Source: Ruminococcus sp. (GTDB lineage Bacteria; Bacillota; Clostridia; Oscillospirales; Ruminococcaceae). Taken from it: a DNA stretch of 64,000 bases. The DNA lies in contig NZ_JAFUAG010000004.1 of the NCBI RefSeq assembly GCF_017464355.1, positions 124,001-188,000 on the forward strand. Reading direction: 5' to 3'. Below are positions 16,911 through 24,230 of this stretch, piece after piece. The notes beneath the pieces are model-generated. The model was not told the DNA's origin and did not search any database. It saw only the letters and a list, made by a program, of their open reading frames with translations. The translations under genes were made by a program, and so were the position numbers. The stretch's first letter is position 1; the number at the start of each line of letters is the position of its first letter.

Positions 16911-17288
16911 TTATTTTACAAGACCATTATCAGTGATATACTTTTTGATAGCAGCAAAAGTCTCGTCACTGAGGATATGCTCGACACGGCAGGCATCCTT
17001 AGCGGCAGTTTTAGCATCGACCCCGAGGGTTACGAACAGCTGTGAGAAAAGCTTGTGTCTCTCATACATTTTCTCAGCTATGGCCATGCCCTTATCGGTA
17101 AGGGTTATATAGCCGTCCTTATCCACCAGGATATAGCCGTTCTCGCGAAGATTTTTCATGGCAATGCTGACGCTGGGCTTTGAAAACTCCAGCTCATTAA
17201 CAATGTCAATGCTGCGCACCTCACCTTTGCGCTCACTTATCATAAGTATGCTTTCGAGATAATTCTCTGCAGATTCCTGAATTTTCAA
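16911..17288 (-). CDS. DtxR/MntR-family metal-dependent regulator
   Basis: 125 aa. TTG at 17288 is the start: GGAGGTG lies 5 bases upstream and no better codon is near. An N-terminal winged helix (RSIDIVNELEFSKPSVS ... LTDKGMAIAE) is followed by the dimerisation/metal domain with the conserved HKLFSQLFVTLGV and CRVEHILSD. There is no SH3-like third domain, as in MntR and short IdeR relatives. It should sense Fe2+ or Mn2+; no transporter is adjacent, so its targets lie elsewhere or include the divergent lipase. Confidence 0.9.
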   Translation of the reverse strand: MKIQESAENYLESILMISERKGEVRSIDIVNELEFSKPSVSIAMKNLRENGYILVDKDGYITLTDKGMAIAEKMYERHKLFSQLFVTLGVDAKTAAKDACRVEHILSDETFAAIKKYITDNGLVK

Positions 17289-17321
17289 TGCTGCACCTCC
17301 AATTATTATTGTTCTTTGTAT

Positions 17322-17350
17322 ATTCTAACACATTTTTATAATTTTTGCAA
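17322..17350 (-). promoter_or_regulatory. Promoter of the DtxR-family gene
   Basis: TTGCAA (17350-17345), 17 bases, TAGAAT (17327-17322) with TG upstream of the -10. Confidence 0.7.
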
Positions 17351-17391
17351 GGGGGATTTTAGATTATTTAACTTTTATATAATTATAGCGG

Positions 17392-17405
17392 TTAGTCATG
17401 ACTAA
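17392..17405. promoter_or_regulatory. Perfect palindrome TTAGTCATGACTAA
   Basis: 14-bp perfect palindrome in the region between the DtxR-family gene and the lipase. Its TTAG...CTAA ends resemble DtxR/SirR-type operators. It lies about 40 bases upstream of the lipase -10 (TATAAT, 17444-17449) and about 40 bases upstream of the regulator -35. Confidence 0.5.
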
Positions 17406-17466
17406 TGGATTATATTTCAGACAATTAATTAAGTGATTTTACTTATAATAGAAAGGAGAAAACAAA

Positions 17467-18255
17467 ATGGCTTACCCCATACTTCTAGTACACGGCATGG
17501 GTTTCCGTGACCGCAGGCTTTTCAATTACTGGGGACGTTTACCAAAAATGCTGGAAAGCATGGGCTTTGAGGTATACTACGGCAGACAGGACAGCAACGC
17601 TTCCATAGAAACAAACGGCAGGATGATAGCAGAGAGAATAGAAGATATCATCGCGAAAACAGGCAGTGAAAAGCTGAACATCATCGCTCATTCAAAGGGC
17701 GGACTTGATACAAGGTACGCCCTTTCGACCCTGGGCATGGGAAAATACGCAGCCACGCTAACAACACTGCAAACACCTCATCACGGTTCCATAACTGTGG
17801 ACAAGCTTCTGAAGCTGCCTGATATCCTCGTGAAGATAGTGGGTAAATGCACTGATATCTGGTTTAGGATACTGGGTGACAAGAGGCCTGAGTCCTACAA
17901 GGTCTTCCATTCGCTGACAACTGCCGAGGCTGAGATATTCAATTCAGCCAACCCTGACTGTGAAGGTGTGCGGTACCGCAGCTATGCTTTTGTGATGAAA
18001 GGGCCTCTCAGTGATATCGTGCTGTGTTTTACCAATATGGTAGTGGCGCACTTTGAGGGTGAGAACGACGGACTTCTTGCGCCGCGGGCTGTAAAATGGG
18101 GCGAATTCATGGGTGTTAAGCGCAGCGTGTGCCGCAGGGGCATATCCCACTGTGATGAGGTGGATATGAGAAGACGGAAATTCTCGGATAAAAAGGGCGA
18201 GGGTGTAAGCGATATACTTGAGGTATATAAAGAGATAGCGGAGAGTCTTCCGTAA
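17467..18255 (+). CDS. Lipase-like alpha/beta hydrolase
   Basis: 262 aa, GAAAGGAG just upstream. Oxyanion/N-terminal motif PILLVHGMGFRD, nucleophile elbow AHSKGG (Ser76), and a C-terminal GISHCDEVD with the likely catalytic His. The family acts on triacylglycerols or other esters; the substrate is unknown. No signal peptide or membrane segment, so it should be cytoplasmic. It is a clear paralogue of the membrane-anchored hydrolase at 40702-42033, with the same FNYWGR and EVYYG motifs. Confidence 0.88.
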   Translation: MAYPILLVHGMGFRDRRLFNYWGRLPKMLESMGFEVYYGRQDSNASIETNGRMIAERIEDIIAKTGSEKLNIIAHSKGGLDTRYALSTLGMGKYAATLTTLQTPHHGSITVDKLLKLPDILVKIVGKCTDIWFRILGDKRPESYKVFHSLTTAEAEIFNSANPDCEGVRYRSYAFVMKGPLSDIVLCFTNMVVAHFEGENDGLLAPRAVKWGEFMGVKRSVCRRGISHCDEVDMRRRKFSDKKGEGVSDILEVYKEIAESLP

Positions 18256-18260
18256 CATAA

Positions 18261-18292
18261 AAAGAGTTTCGGTTTATGCCGAAACTCTTTTT
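18261..18292 (+). terminator. Terminator after the lipase
   Basis: AAAGAGTTTCGG/CCGAAACTCTTT stem followed by TTT. Confidence 0.9.
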
Positions 18293-18382
18293 TACAGTTT
18301 TCTGCATTTTATGAGCAGTGATATGCCCAGCAGGCAAAGTACCACAAGGAATATCATCAAGCAAAAATACAGCGCCCTTTAT

Positions 18383-18465
18383 TTTTCGGAGTTGTGAGCC
18401 AGAAAGCTGCATAGGCTCCCTGTCCACAAGGACCCAGACCCTGTGCAGATGAAGAACTCCGAAAA
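18383..18465. ncRNA. Rod-like inverted-repeat structure, type unknown
   Basis: Nested stems: TTTTCGGAGTT (18383-18393)/AACTCCGAAAA (18455-18465) perfect 11 bp; CTGCATAGG (18407-18415)/CCTGTGCAG (18440-18448) 9 bp with one wobble; and GTCC-ACAA-GGAC (18422-18433). This is either a structured RNA or a small inverted-repeat element. No poly-T follows on either strand, and no known RNA family is recognised. A 22-codon hydrophobic frame on the minus strand (about 18295-18360) is not supported by a good ribosome site. Confidence 0.4.
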
Positions 18466-18499
18466 CAGGAAGAACCAGGGCTCAAAAAAGGTATTTTTT

Positions 18500-18760
18500 T
18501 CATATGATCTTGTTTCTGATCCTCTGTACAGCTATCTTCATTGATCTGAACAGCATGAAAATGCCAAGACCCGTGCAAACCAGCCCAAGAGACACCGAAA
18601 GCTTAAAAGCATAGATACCAACTGCAAGCACCAGCAGACTTACCGCTGTCAGCAGAATGATATAAAAAATATTCAATATTACCCTTAACGGTCTTGGCAA
18701 AGCTCTGCTGCCTGATAATGCGCCGAGTATCTCTTCAAGTATATCGAGCAAAATATCCAC
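18500..18760 (-). CDS. Small membrane protein
   Basis: 86 aa, starting with GTG at 18760 behind AAGGTGAT. Two adjacent hydrophobic helices (about 27-48 and 50-71) sit between an amphipathic acidic N-terminus and a basic C-terminus. It begins 21 bases after the stop of the XRE regulator, so the two are an operon. It may be a target or sensor partner of the regulator; only position suggests this. Confidence 0.7.
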   Translation of the reverse strand: MDILLDILEEILGALSGSRALPRPLRVILNIFYIILLTAVSLLVLAVGIYAFKLSVSLGLVCTGLGIFMLFRSMKIAVQRIRNKII

Positions 18761-18781
18761 GTTATCACCTTATATCTTGGT

Positions 18782-19309
18782 CTACACCAGGCTGCTGTAG
18801 TAAGCGCTCAGCTTAGCTGCAGCCTTTTTTATGACCGAGTCCGCCCTGCCCTCAGCGGTGATATCTGCAAATATGCCCTGGGAGGAAAGTTCCTTCGACT
18901 CCCTTGCAAGCTCAACCGCCCGCTGATAGGCGGATATGTCTTCATTTTCGGTAAGCTGTTCTGCAAGGTTAAGGCAAGCCCTTGCTTTAAGGGCGATGAA
19001 CTCATCTACATAACCGGCAGGGGGATCGGCCTTGACTATCTCTTCATAGACACCTGCGACATAAAGATTTCTCAGCTCGATATACCCCATCATACCGCCG
19101 TCGGCCACAGGGGAACTGTCGTAGGCTTCAAGCTGTATATCAAGAACTTTGCAAAGATATTCCAATGTCTTCACAGAGGGCATTGCACTGCCGCTTTCTA
19201 TCTGGCTGAGCATATTTCTGGTTATAAAATCCCCGACTACTTCGTTCTGGGTCATCTTTTTAGCAAGACGAGCTTCTTTAATGATACGGCCTATATTTTT
19301 TGCGTCCAT
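18782..19309 (-). CDS. XRE-family transcription regulator
   Basis: 175 aa, AAGGAGG before the ATG. N-terminal HTH (about 7-60) with the typical KKMTQNEVVGDFITRNMLSQ and the second helix region IESGSAMPSVKTLEYLCKVL. The C-terminal part (about 75-170) is alpha-helical and TPR-like, as in regulators that respond to a peptide or protein. The promoter is overlapped by the palindrome GTAAAT-N3-ATTTAC, which recurs at the divergent promoter. Autoregulation and repression of the flotillin operon are therefore likely (inference). Confidence 0.9.
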   Translation of the reverse strand: MDAKNIGRIIKEARLAKKMTQNEVVGDFITRNMLSQIESGSAMPSVKTLEYLCKVLDIQLEAYDSSPVADGGMMGYIELRNLYVAGVYEEIVKADPPAGYVDEFIALKARACLNLAEQLTENEDISAYQRAVELARESKELSSQGIFADITAEGRADSVIKKAAAKLSAYYSSLV

Positions 19310-19330
19310 ATTTTAAGCCTCCTTTACTCT

Positions 19331-19347
19331 TGTAAATCTGATTTACA
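19331..19347. promoter_or_regulatory. Operator 1: TGTAAATCTGATTTACA
   Basis: Perfect inverted repeat (8+1+8) on the expected start site of the XRE gene, a few bases downstream of its -10. Confidence 0.7.
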
Positions 19348-19350
19348 TAT

Positions 19351-19379
19351 ATGATAGCACATTTTACTGCAAATTGCAA
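19351..19379 (-). promoter_or_regulatory. Promoter of the XRE gene
   Basis: TTGCAA (19379-19374), 17 bases, TATCAT (19356-19351) with TG upstream of the -10. Confidence 0.7.
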
Positions 19380-19503
19380 GAACTTAACAAAAAATTAACA
19401 AACGCAGTTCGCGGGGGTAAACTGTTTCCCTTTACCTTTTTAATAGCAATGTGAAAAATAAGAGGATATTCTCTTTTTAAGAAAAAATTTTTTCAAAAAG
19501 CTA

Positions 19504-19532
19504 TTGACAAAAAGGAAATTTGAGTGTATAAT
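19504..19532 (+). promoter_or_regulatory. Consensus promoter of the NfeD-like/flotillin operon
   Basis: TTGACA (19504-19509), 17 bases, TATAAT (19527-19532). Such strength fits a promoter held down by a repressor. Confidence 0.85.
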
Positions 19533-19535
19533 AGA

Positions 19536-19550
19536 GTAAATCAAATTTAC
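19536..19550. promoter_or_regulatory. Operator 2: GTAAAT-CAA-ATTTAC
   Basis: Same half-sites and 3-base spacer as operator 1, over the expected start site (about 19539). A further half-site ATTTACAT lies at about 19558-19565. Confidence 0.7.
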
Positions 19551-19587
19551 ATCGACAATTTACATCAGATATCAGGAGGCGATAGAT

Positions 19588-20331
19588 ATGATGGAAAACT
19601 TCTCGGCATGGTGGGACGGGTTGAGCACATTGTTAAAGGTGCTTTACTGTATCGCATTTCCCTCGACCATGCTGCTGGTGATACAAACACTGCTTGCAAT
19701 GTTCGGCATGCACCACGGCGGACACGACATAAGTGATACCTCGGGGCTTGATATGCACACTGATGTGGGAGGGCACGACCTGAATATAGGCCACGGCATA
19801 GCCCACGACTTCGGGGCGCACCACAGCTTTGATATACACCACGATGTCGCAGGGCACCACGACGTATCTGCTCACCACAGCAATGATTTTCACGATCATT
19901 CTTACAACGACAATGTGACAGATGCTTCAATGCGCTTCTTCACACTGCAGACCATAGTCGCGTTCCTGACGGTGTTCAGCTGGTCTTCCATAGTTCTGGT
20001 AGGCTCGAAGGTGCCTGCTGTAGCGGCGCTGGGTGTAGGTTTTCTGCTGGGGCTGGCTACAATGGCGCTGGTTGCCAAAATGGTACAGCTTTCCATGAAA
20101 CTTGCAGAGAACGGTACTGTAGACCTGAGAAATGCCATCGGAGAAACAGCTACGGTATATATCCCCTGTCCCCCGAAAAATCAGGGTCTTGGAAAGATAA
20201 CCATGACACTGCAGGGACAGATGATGGAGCTGGGAGCTTTCAATGAAGGCGAAGAGATGCTGAAAACAGGTACGCAGGTCGTTGTGGTAGATGTTCGCGG
20301 CGACGATGTGATAGTAGAAAAAGAAGCATAG
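19588..20331 (+). CDS. NfeD-like membrane protein with His-rich loop
   Basis: 247 aa; GGAGG at 19576-19580, tandem ATGs at 19588 and 19591. One membrane helix (about 16-38) is followed by a segment with 17 His in some 66 residues (about 42-107, many as HH pairs with Asp). Two helices follow (about 116-160), and a C-terminal beta domain (about 175-247, ending VVVDVRGDDVIVEKEA) has the OB-fold pattern of NfeD. NfeD proteins pair with flotillins in membrane microdomains, and a flotillin gene follows. The His-rich loop suggests metal binding; this is not a usual NfeD trait. Confidence 0.82.
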   Translation: MMENFSAWWDGLSTLLKVLYCIAFPSTMLLVIQTLLAMFGMHHGGHDISDTSGLDMHTDVGGHDLNIGHGIAHDFGAHHSFDIHHDVAGHHDVSAHHSNDFHDHSYNDNVTDASMRFFTLQTIVAFLTVFSWSSIVLVGSKVPAVAALGVGFLLGLATMALVAKMVQLSMKLAENGTVDLRNAIGETATVYIPCPPKNQGLGKITMTLQGQMMELGAFNEGEEMLKTGTQVVVVDVRGDDVIVEKEA

Positions 20332-20459
20332 CGGAAAGCTAAAACAAAAGAACAAAGACAAAAGAAAAAGACAACCAAAAAACGGAAGATACAAACAAAA
20401 GAACAAGAACAAAGAAAGAGATAAAAAGTGCTGATAAGAAACAGCATAAAGGAGATATC
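20332..20459. other. T-poor, A-rich untranslated stretch
   Basis: From 20340 to about 20428 the plus strand is almost entirely A, C and G with only about two T. It should be an unstructured mRNA segment between the NfeD-like gene and the small gene at 20460. Confidence 0.6.
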
Positions 20460-20540
20460 ATGAAAACAAATATCAGAGAGCCGGTTTTCCGGTACGCTAC
20501 GGAGGGCAAGCAGTTCTGCTGCACTTACCGATGTAGATAA
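20460..20540 (+). CDS. Putative 26-aa small protein
   Basis: ATG at 20460 follows AAAGGAG at 6 bases. The product starts MKTNIREPVFRYATEG and ends with a Cys/Arg-rich CCTYRCR. Short, basic, no membrane helix. It lies between the NfeD-like gene and flotillin in the same transcription unit. Supported only by the ribosome site and position. Confidence 0.4.
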   Translation: MKTNIREPVFRYATEGKQFCCTYRCR

Positions 20541-20604
20541 AGTATAAGACATATAATCAGATCACCTTCAAATAAATCAAGTGTACTTAAAAAGGAGAAT
20601 AATT

Positions 20605-22056
20605 ATGGGAACCGAAACCATTGTTATTATTTGTGTGATAGTAGCAGTACTTTTTGCAGCGCTTATGGCAATTCTTTCAAGATACAGGAAGTGCCCCTCC
20701 GACAAGGTGCTGGTCATCTACGGTAAAGTCGGCACGGACAAGAACGGTCAGGCGAGGAGCGCAAGATGTATCCACGGCGGCGCCGCTTTCATCATGCCTG
20801 TAATCCAGTCTTATGAGTATATGGATCTGACCCCTATATCTATAAATGTTGACCTGAAAAATGCACTTTCAAAGCAGAATATCCGTATTGATGTTCCTTC
20901 AAGATTTACAGTTGGTATCTCAACTGAGCCAGGTATCATGCAGAATGCAGCTGAAAGACTGCTGGGTCTGAAAATGATGGAGATACAGGAACTGGCAAAG
21001 GATATCATCTTCGGTCAGCTGAGACTTATTATTGCTACTATGGATATCGAAGAGATAAACTCCGACAGAGATAAGTTCCTGCTGGCAGTATCCAACAACG
21101 TTGAGATAGAACTGAAAAAGATAGGCCTTAAGCTGATAAACGTTAACGTTACAGATATCACTGATGAGTCGGGATACCTGGAGGCCCTCGGTAAGGAAGC
21201 AGCTGCTAAGGCTATCAACGACGCCAAGAAGAGCGTGGCTGAAAAGCACAGAGATGGTGAGATAGGACAGTCTCACGCACAGAAGGAGCAGAGGATAGAA
21301 GTTGCAGCTGCAAACGCAGACGCTATCAAGGGTGAGAACGACGCTAAGGTAGCTGTAGCACAGTCCGAGGCTGAAAGACGTGAAAGAGAAGCTGAGTCGC
21401 TGAGAAAGGCTACTGCTGCTGAGGCAGTTCAGGCTGCTAAGGCTAAGCAGGAAGCTTACATCGCTCAGCAGGAAGCAGAGCTGACAAGAGCAGAGCTTGA
21501 AAAGGCTACCCAGAAGGCTGACGTTATCGTTAAGGCTGAGATCTCAAAGCAGCAGGCTGAGATAGAGGCTGAGGCACAGGCTGAGGTAACAAGGCGCAGA
21601 GCAAAGGGTGAAGCAGACGCTATCTTCGCAAAGATGGAGGCTGAGGCTAAGGGTAATCAGGAGATACTGACCAAGCAGGCCGAAGGTCTTAAGCAGATAG
21701 TCCAGGCTGCAGGCGGCGATGCTGATGCAGCAGTAAGACTCATCATCGCAGACAAGATGGAGCAGCTGATCGCTATACAGGTAGAAGCTATCAAGAATAT
21801 CAAGATAGACAAGATAACCGTCTGGGACAGCGGCGCTAACGGCGGACAGGGCGGCGGTTCTACCGCTAACTTCCTCAGCGGCCTGATGAAGAGCGTTCCT
21901 CCCCTGAATGACCTGTTTGAGCAGGCAGGTATGTCACTGCCTGAGTTCCTGGGAAAGGATATGAAGCAGGCACTGGAGGAGTCCCGCGAGGAAGCAATAA
22001 AGAGAGTTGCTGCAGAGCAGCTTTCCTCTGATGATGTTGACATCATAGAGCCATAA
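20605..22056 (+). CDS. floA/yuaG-like: Flotillin family protein
   Basis: 483 aa; AAAAAGGAG precedes the ATG at 20605. An N-terminal membrane helix (about 5-25) is followed by an SPFH/PHB domain (about 30-200). A long Ala/Glu/Lys coiled coil (about 205-370, with repeated EAEA-type heptads such as EAEAQAEVTRRRAKGEAD) and a C-terminal oligomerisation part complete it. This is YuaG/FloT-like. Flotillins scaffold functional membrane microdomains. It is the last gene of the operon with the NfeD-like protein, the usual pairing. Confidence 0.93.
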   Translation: MGTETIVIICVIVAVLFAALMAILSRYRKCPSDKVLVIYGKVGTDKNGQARSARCIHGGAAFIMPVIQSYEYMDLTPISINVDLKNALSKQNIRIDVPSRFTVGISTEPGIMQNAAERLLGLKMMEIQELAKDIIFGQLRLIIATMDIEEINSDRDKFLLAVSNNVEIELKKIGLKLINVNVTDITDESGYLEALGKEAAAKAINDAKKSVAEKHRDGEIGQSHAQKEQRIEVAAANADAIKGENDAKVAVAQSEAERREREAESLRKATAAEAVQAAKAKQEAYIAQQEAELTRAELEKATQKADVIVKAEISKQQAEIEAEAQAEVTRRRAKGEADAIFAKMEAEAKGNQEILTKQAEGLKQIVQAAGGDADAAVRLIIADKMEQLIAIQVEAIKNIKIDKITVWDSGANGGQGGGSTANFLSGLMKSVPPLNDLFEQAGMSLPEFLGKDMKQALEESREEAIKRVAAEQLSSDDVDIIEP

Positions 22057-22102
22057 CTTAAGCTTTCAGATCATCTTATTCCCCTCAATATATAAAACCA
22101 CG

Positions 22103-22132
22103 ATAGGTGCTGTTTTGCAGCACCTATTTGTG
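22103..22132 (+). terminator. Hairpin after flotillin
   Basis: ATAGGTGCTG/CAGCACCTAT 10-bp stem with loop TTTTG; the T tract after it is short, so termination may be incomplete. Confidence 0.55.
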
Positions 22133-22167
22133 GGTATGTAATAATCACAGTATCAGGAGTGAACGAT

Positions 22168-23544
22168 ATGAAATTCAAAAGATTTGCAGCAGCACTTACA
22201 GCAATGGTCATGGCAGCAGCTCCCCTCGGGGGATGCAGTGATATGAGCAAGACGGAAGAGAGTTCAAGGAAAGAAGCCTCCGACAGTGCAGCAGAAAAAG
22301 CCGACACAGCGGAGTTCCCTTTTGAAGTTGAAGACCACCAGATAGAAGTAGGCGGAAAGAAATATCAGGTATTCGACAGAGAGATACGCTTCAATTACGC
22401 AGACGTACCCTATGAAGAGTGGCTGAGCTATAAGAGCCCCTTTGACGAATATGTACCTCTTCTGCTTAATTATGATGACGGTATTGAAGACCCTGATATA
22501 TACGACCTAGAAACTACGGCGGCTTACGCTATCAGGTATGCCTACGAGAACGGTATCGAGGAGATAGAATTTCCTGTTGAGTTCGGTGATATGACCATGG
22601 CAGGCGGCTGGGAATTTGCAGGGCTGTGTTTCCCGAACGTCCCCCTTGCCGCCGAGAACTGCAACTATGAGCTGACAGATGAGGGTTATTACCGCATACA
22701 TCTGGCTGAGTCGGTGCTGAAAGCTGCTTCTCACAACGATGAGGTCATTGCGGCTGCAAAGGAAGTTATAGAAAGTATGCCCGAGGACTGCGACACTGAC
22801 GCTGAGAAAGCATACTTCCTCTATGATTGGGTCTGCCGGAATATTGCTTACGATGAATTTCATGCCGAAAACACAGGGGCTGTAAATAATGAACCTCAGT
22901 CTCTCTATGGGGCACTGGTAAAGAAGAGGGCTGTCTGTGACGGCATAGCCTGCGCGGTGCAGCTGCTGTTCAACATGGCAGGTATTGAATGCGGCAAGGT
23001 TGATGCACTTCCCCTGAGCAGCGAGGAGGACGGTCATGTGTGGAACTATGCTTACATAGACGATGAAGTCTGGGATTTTGACGCGACCTGGGATATATAC
23101 AGATTTTACGAGAGTGACGACGATGAGATCACCGACTACGACTTTGACGGACTGTACGAGTGGTTCGGGACCTCACGAACTGAAAAAAGCACCATGTTCA
23201 ACATAAATGACAGCTGCCTTTGGACAGCTGCACCTACAACAGATGCTTATACTGAAAAGTCACCTGCTAATGTCATATTCGACTATGTGATGCACACCGA
23301 CCCTGACACCTATGATCTGACGACTTATCACAATGGCGAAAAGGTAGAGAACCTGAGCTTAGATGACCTGAAAAAAGAACTGGAAGAGAACGGCAGGATC
23401 ACACTGGGATATGACAACAATATGATGCTCCTTGCCGACTTTGCTTATATAGAAACAGCAGAGCCTATGTTTGAGGGCATAGAAAATGACGAGCTGATAC
23501 AGAACCTTGATGTATACTCAAACTTCATGATACTGGCTAAATAA
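22168..23544 (+). CDS. Transglutaminase-like lipoprotein
   Basis: 458 aa; AGGAGTGA precedes the ATG at 22168. The lipoprotein signal ends in PLGGC (lipobox, Cys near residue 23), followed by a Ser/Lys/Glu linker. A helical region follows, then a transglutaminase core with VCDGIACAVQLLFNMAG (Cys), GHVWNYAYID (His) and VWDFDATWD (Asp): a complete triad. The motif order resembles Bacillus YebA/clostridial surface transglutaminase-like peptidases. Substrate unknown. Acidic overall. It may be read partly from the upstream flotillin operon because the hairpin between them is weak. Confidence 0.87.
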   Translation: MKFKRFAAALTAMVMAAAPLGGCSDMSKTEESSRKEASDSAAEKADTAEFPFEVEDHQIEVGGKKYQVFDREIRFNYADVPYEEWLSYKSPFDEYVPLLLNYDDGIEDPDIYDLETTAAYAIRYAYENGIEEIEFPVEFGDMTMAGGWEFAGLCFPNVPLAAENCNYELTDEGYYRIHLAESVLKAASHNDEVIAAAKEVIESMPEDCDTDAEKAYFLYDWVCRNIAYDEFHAENTGAVNNEPQSLYGALVKKRAVCDGIACAVQLLFNMAGIECGKVDALPLSSEEDGHVWNYAYIDDEVWDFDATWDIYRFYESDDDEITDYDFDGLYEWFGTSRTEKSTMFNINDSCLWTAAPTTDAYTEKSPANVIFDYVMHTDPDTYDLTTYHNGEKVENLSLDDLKKELEENGRITLGYDNNMMLLADFAYIETAEPMFEGIENDELIQNLDVYSNFMILAK

Positions 23545-23604
23545 AAACTTACGAACTTGCTGTGTATAGCTTATGATATACTGCGGACGGATAGTGACAT
23601 AAAT

Positions 23605-23643
23605 AACACCCACATTCTCATTACGGGAATGTGGGTGTTTTCA
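23605..23643. terminator. Bidirectional terminator
   Basis: AACACCCACATTC/GAATGTGGGTGTT stem between the convergent lipoprotein gene and nrdG. Confidence 0.85.
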
Positions 23644-24162
23644 TATCATATCGGGGTCGATCTCAACAGCACTTCCCTCTTTGAGGGAACGCTGAACATC
23701 GATAAATCGCTGGTTTGAACTGCCGCGGAATTTTAGTTCGAGAGAACGCTTGTCTTCCTCAAAACGGCCGTCCACCAGATAGTCGAGCTGTTCCAGCAAA
23801 GCCATACATTCAGGTTCCTTTTCGGACTTTTCCAGCAGCTGCTCAAAGGTGAAGCCTGTGTAGCTTATCAGGTCAAGCCTGCGCTCCTTAAAACTGCGGA
23901 TACGCTTTGCCAGGTCAGCCAGCGCCGTACACTGACAGAAAGGCTCGCCGCCGCTGAAAGTAACACCGTCCAGTAAAGGGTCCTTTATAATCTGCTCGTA
24001 GATTCGGTCTGTATCATCAAGCCTGCCTCCGCTGAAATCATGGGTCTGCGGGTTATGACAGCCCTTGCAGTGATGGGGACAGCCCTGGGTGAATATAGTA
24101 TAGCGAAAGCCCGGCCCGTCAACGATAGATTCCTCCGCCAGGCCTGCGATCCTTATTTCCAT
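23641..24162 (-). CDS. nrdG: Anaerobic ribonucleotide reductase activase
   Basis: 173 aa from the ATG at 24162 (GGAGG at 7-8 bases; an in-frame upstream start has no site). Radical SAM enzyme that forms the glycyl radical on NrdD. The cluster motif is Cys28-PHH-Cys32-KG-Cys35, followed by SGGEP (SAM-binding). Follows nrdD by 68 bases with a hairpin between them. Confidence 0.95.
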   Translation of the reverse strand: MEIRIAGLAEESIVDGPGFRYTIFTQGCPHHCKGCHNPQTHDFSGGRLDDTDRIYEQIIKDPLLDGVTFSGGEPFCQCTALADLAKRIRSFKERRLDLISYTGFTFEQLLEKSEKEPECMALLEQLDYLVDGRFEEDKRSLELKFRGSSNQRFIDVQRSLKEGSAVEIDPDMI

Positions 24163-24184
24163 AACAAACCTCCATAAAAGGTAT

Positions 24185-24220
24185 AAAATCATCTCCTGTA
24201 CAGCAAGTGGACAGGAGATG
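24185..24220 (-). terminator. Hairpin between nrdD and nrdG
   Basis: ATCTCCTGT/ACAGGAGAT stem in the spacer; on the minus strand it is followed by ATTTTAT. It may attenuate nrdG relative to nrdD. Confidence 0.5.
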
Positions 24221-24230
24221 AAGATAATTA

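Noticed and set aside
18295-18360. 22-codon hydrophobic frame on the minus strand
   Set aside because: Weak start context and too short to judge without conservation; listed only within the note on the inverted-repeat structure.
18383-18465. SRP RNA (ffs) at the inverted-repeat structure
   Set aside because: Some resemblance at the tip on the minus strand, but the conserved GGAA tetraloop and AGCAG loop are missing.
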